A DNA stretch of 64,000 bases from Pneumocystis sp. 'macacae' (lineage: Eukaryota; Ascomycota; Pneumocystomycetes; Pneumocystales; Pneumocystaceae): contig CM030725.1 in assembly GCA_018127085.1 (NCBI GenBank), positions 248,001-312,000 on the forward strand. Direction: 5' to 3'. Below the pieces are notes generated by a model, which worked only from the letters and a program-made list of their open reading frames with translations, ran no database searches and was not told where the DNA came from. This document shows positions 60,765 to 64,000 of the stretch, piece by piece (positions within the stretch are counted from its first letter, which is position 1; each line of letters opens with the position of its first letter). The position numbers and the translations under genes are program-made.

Positions 60765-61440
60765 TAAATTTTTAGTCCTCATATATTATTCTTCAAGTTT
60801 TATGATTTAATATTATATCTTTAAATATGGTTTTATCTTTTTAAAAATATTGAAGTTTAAAAGTAAGGGAATAGGTTTATAAATTATTTTTTTTAATATC
60901 AAAGACTAATTTAGATATATTTTTTATTTTTATCATAAATTTTTATCAATATAAAAAATAATTTATTTTTTATAATATTTGTTATTTCAAAAACTCAATA
61001 CTTTTATTTTGAAAAAGTTTAAAAATCTAGAGTTCGAGATAATTTAAGGGTTATTTTTTTATTCTTTTTTAAAAATGAATTACCTCTAATCAATTATAAA
61101 ATTATTTTTAGAAGTATGATATCTATAGAGAAAAAATATTTCATAGTTAACGATTTATTGTATAGAATTTTTTTTTGAAATATTTATTTTTCAAATATTT
61201 AATACACAATTATATTTGGATATTATTTTTACCATTTGTAAAAATAAATTATTATATATTATTATATATACTCAAAAAGATCAATATAATATTTTTTAGC
61301 CATTTTACACTTTTTAAAGGTATATTTATTGAATGATTAATTTTGAAATAAACATTTTTATACAACTTATTTTTTAAAAAATTAAATTAACCAAAAATAC
61401 AATTAATATTCTATATTTTATTAAAATAAAATACAATAAT
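60765..61440. other. A+T-rich convergent 3' region
   Basis: 676 nt between the orphan gene (+) and the histidine phosphatase gene (-). Poly-A and poly-T runs dominate; no open frame of interest and no RNA gene seen. Confidence 0.65.
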
Positions 61441-62148
61441 TTACATAAAAGTATCACTATTCTCAATCTTTTTGTAATCCATACCAACAATCATTTCTTC
61501 AGAACAAAATAAATGTGTAACATCAGAATAAGATATTAATTCATAAGACGACTTATTGAAAACATTGATTATAGAAATAGAACAGTTCTTAGGAGATCCT
61601 GTAATGACAATATTTTCAGGAATATTAAGAAAACCTAATTTAGAAAGTTGGTTAACGAGTGTAGCAATGTACCCGCCATGAGTAACAACAAGAATTGTAG
61701 AAACACAACCTTTCATAGGCAATATTACATTTTCCCAAAAATTCATAATCCTCTGTATGAATTCAATTTTACTTTCACCATAATCATCAAGAGAAGTTTT
61801 TTCTTGTTTTAATTTTATTTTTATTTCATCCCAAGTCAATCCACTTAATGTTCCCATACAGTTTTCTTGAAGTTCAGGAAAATATTGACAATGAATGTTT
61901 GGTTTCTTTCTTAAAAATGGCTCAATTGTTTGTTTTGCACGTAGAAGATCACTACAAAGAATTTTATCAATTTTCATTGTACAAAGATAATTTGAAACAT
62001 CTATTGCTTGCTTATAACCAACATCATTCAAAGAAGTATCTAAAGATCCTTGTATTCTACCATTCCTCTATTTTTTCTTAATACTTGTAAAAAAAATAAC
62101 TCTTACATTAAAATCTGTTTCACCATGACGTACAAAAAGTATAAGCAT
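61441..62148 (-). CDS. Histidine-phosphatase (phosphoglycerate-mutase-like) enzyme
   Basis: Branch of the histidine phosphatase superfamily that includes yeast YOR283W and TIGAR; substrate unknown. The first exon (62148) gives MLILFVRHGETDFN with the catalytic His in RHGE. A 41-nt intron then joins to GRIQGSLDTSLNDVGYKQA. The second histidine is in VVTHGGYIA. The SDLLRAKQT and PELQENCMGTLSGLTW blocks provide the phosphate pocket and the acid Glu. The usual Arg of the LRE motif is Gln here (ELQEN). About 220 residues. The C-terminus continues about 60 residues beyond the core with no known motif. Divergent from calcineurin A. Confidence 0.85.
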
Positions 62149-62566
62149 AATTAAAAAAATAGTTGAATAATAAATGAAATAAAAATAAAACTGATAAATT
62201 TAGCTTAAAATAAAACAAAAATCGTATAAAATATAAAAATTTAAGGACTACTTTATAAAATTTACTTTGTATCTTTCCGAACTTAATGGATCGATAATGA
62301 TTTAAAACATAATATATAAAAATATTAAGAATTTTACTTTTATACACAAAGAAAATTATAAATATATTTCAGTATAAATTAAGAGAATTTCATTTTCTAT
62401 ATTATATATATATAAAAGATCATATAAAACGTTGAACAAAACAGACACTAATCTAAACGAACGACATAATTTTGAAAATTTAAAATATTTTTGAAAAAAG
62501 AAAATTTTAAAAAAATTATAACGTGAAACGCTATATTTTTAATTTTAAAACGATTTAATCAATTTT
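62149..62566. promoter_or_regulatory. Divergent upstream region of the phosphatase gene and calcineurin
   Basis: 418 nt, very A+T-rich with a TATATA tract at about 62,403-62,412. Should hold both promoters; no gene seen. Confidence 0.45.
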
Positions 62567-64000
62567 ATGAAAGATTCAGCAAAAAAAGTACTTAAAAATG
62601 TACCAAAAATTGATTTTACAATCTATCAAATGGAAAATGGAGAAACTGTGAGTACACAAGAGAGAGTTTGCAAAGGTTTGTATTCTTTTCCTTAAATTTA
62701 AAATTTTCTATTGTTTTATATTTTAATTAATTATTTATATATATATTTTTATATTTTTTTATATATTTGTATTCAATACTAAAAATTGCTTTCTAGACGT
62801 TCAGGCACCTGCTATGTATATTCCTACAGACAATCAAATATTTACTTTTGGGAATAATGGATCAAAGATCCCAAATATTCCATTTATCAAAAACCATTTT
62901 TATAGGGAGGGAAGAATTAGTGAAAGTCAAGCTCTTTGGATTATTGAAGAAGCAACAAAGATATTTAGAACTGAGCCAAATCTAATCGAAGTGGATTCAC
63001 CAGTAACAAGTATGTTCTATCCTGTTTCATATTAAACTGCTCTAATCATTTTAGTATGTGGAGACATTCATGGACAATATTATGATCTTATGAAGCTTTT
63101 TGAGGTTGGAGGAAATCCTCCAGATACTGACTATATTTTTCTTGGTGACTATGTTGATCGTGGTTACTTTTCAATTGAGGTTAAATAGTTTTTTTTTTTT
63201 TTTAATTTTTTAATTTATGTAGTGTCTACTTTATCTTTGGGCATTAAAAATATGTTATCCTAATTCATTATATTTATTAAGGGGGAACCATGAATGCAGG
63301 CATTTGACAGACTATTTTACATTCAAACTTGAATGTATGTATATTATAAATATTAATTTTCTTAAATTTAATAGGCAAACATAAATATTCTGAAAATGTT
63401 TATAATGTATGTATAGAAAGTTTTTGTTCATTGCCTTTAGCTGCGGTTGTGAATAAACAATTTTTTTGTGTGCATGGAGGTCTTAGTCCTGAATTAATCT
63501 TTTTAGATAATTTAAAATCTGTAAGAAATTCTTTTTTAAAAAATTATTCTTTTAAATTAAAGATTAATCGCTTTTGCGAACCACCAATGCGTGGGTTAAT
63601 GACTGATTTATTATGGAGTGACCCATCAGAAGATTTTGGAGAAGAAAAAACTGATAACTTTTTTGTTTACAATCATGTACGAGGATGTTCTTATTTTTAT
63701 AGGTATATTATTAATAAAAAAAATATTTTTGACTTTTTATAGTTATAAAGCAGTTTGTACTTTTTTGGAAAAAAATAATTTATTAAGTATTATTCGGGCT
63801 CATGAAGCACAGGATTCTGGGTTTATATTTTATTCATATGTAATTTATTAATAATATATAGATATCATATGTACTGTAAAACTAGAACTACAGGATTTCC
63901 AAGTGTTATAACAATTTTTTCTGCGCCTAATTATCTAGATATTTATAATAATAAAGCGGCAATTTTAAAATACGAAAATAATATCATAAACATTAGACAA
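62567..64000 (+). CDS. CNA1: Calcineurin catalytic subunit A, C-terminus cut by window edge
   Basis: Calcium/calmodulin-dependent Ser/Thr phosphatase (PP2B) that dephosphorylates Crz1-type factors and governs stress and growth. The start at 62567 ([17 protein letters not shown]) is a short N-terminal arm; after an intron comes [11 protein letters not shown]. Metal and phosphate motifs are present: [64 protein letters not shown], and [13 protein letters not shown] followed by [20 protein letters not shown] and the PP2[14 protein letters not shown] loop separate it from PP1 and PP2A. Introns of about 40-110 nt; one of 42 nt (63521-63562) lies before [11 protein letters not shown] and has no in-frame stop. 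The calcineurin B-binding helix, calmodulin site and autoinhibitory tail lie beyond base 64,000. Confidence 0.95.

Noticed and set aside
1..64000. tRNA or rRNA genes
   Set aside because: I looked for T-loop and acceptor-stem patterns by eye in the gaps and found none; a covariance-model scan would settle it.
1..64000. Transposons, integrated viruses or CRISPR arrays
   Set aside because: No transposase, reverse transcriptase or integrase motif, no long terminal repeats and no regularly spaced repeats were seen.

Overview
This window is nuclear DNA from an ascomycete fungus. The protein set, the very high A+T content, and the dense packing of genes broken by many tiny introns (mostly 41-50 nt, GT..AG) point to Taphrinomycotina and most probably to a Pneumocystis species. 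The species cannot be fixed from the sequence alone. I found no bacterial, phage, viral, tRNA, rRNA or CRISPR features. I found about 27 protein genes on both strands, nearly all conserved housekeeping genes. All gene models were built by joining exons by eye using splice sites and conserved motifs.

Layout from left to right: a potassium transporter (TRK1-like, C-terminus cut at base 1, - strand); splicing factor YJU2 (+); the giant SAGA/NuA4 scaffold TRA1 (+); FGAM synthase ADE6 (-); TFIIIC subunit TFC1 (-); PP2A B56 subunit RTS1 (+); histone deacetylase RPD3 (-); DEAD-box helicase FAL1/eIF4A-III (-). A G+C-rich island of about 1.5 kb follows at about 29,990-31,560. It holds two intronless - strand genes (a KEN-box protein and an alpha/beta-hydrolase-like protein) and a near-perfect hairpin at the stop codon of the second. 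Next come cysteinyl-tRNA synthetase (-), ceramide glucosyltransferase (+), the rRNA endonuclease NOB1 (-), the CAF-1 large subunit (-), a conserved unknown (+), a mitochondrial scramblase (+), ISD11 (-), a three-RRM protein (+), a single-pass membrane protein (+), ICln (-), a mitochondrial-type membrane protein (+), SGT1 (-), TRM61 (-), a small coiled-coil protein (-), a BRCT protein (+), HUB1 (+), a CID/RS-domain splicing protein (-), an orphan small gene (+), a histidine phosphatase (-) and calcineurin A (+, cut at base 64,000).

Functionally the window has several genes for RNA processing (YJU2, FAL1, HUB1, the CID/RS protein, RRM protein, ICln, NOB1, TRM61) and for chromatin and transcription (TRA1, RPD3, CAF-1, TFC1). 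These are scattered single genes, not an operon-like system. No clear new multi-gene system is present. The most unusual stretch is the G+C-rich island with its hairpin and degron-bearing protein. Splicing oddities come next: 16-nt and 8-nt terminal exons in FAL1, and stop-free introns in key domains of NOB1, TRK1 and calcineurin.
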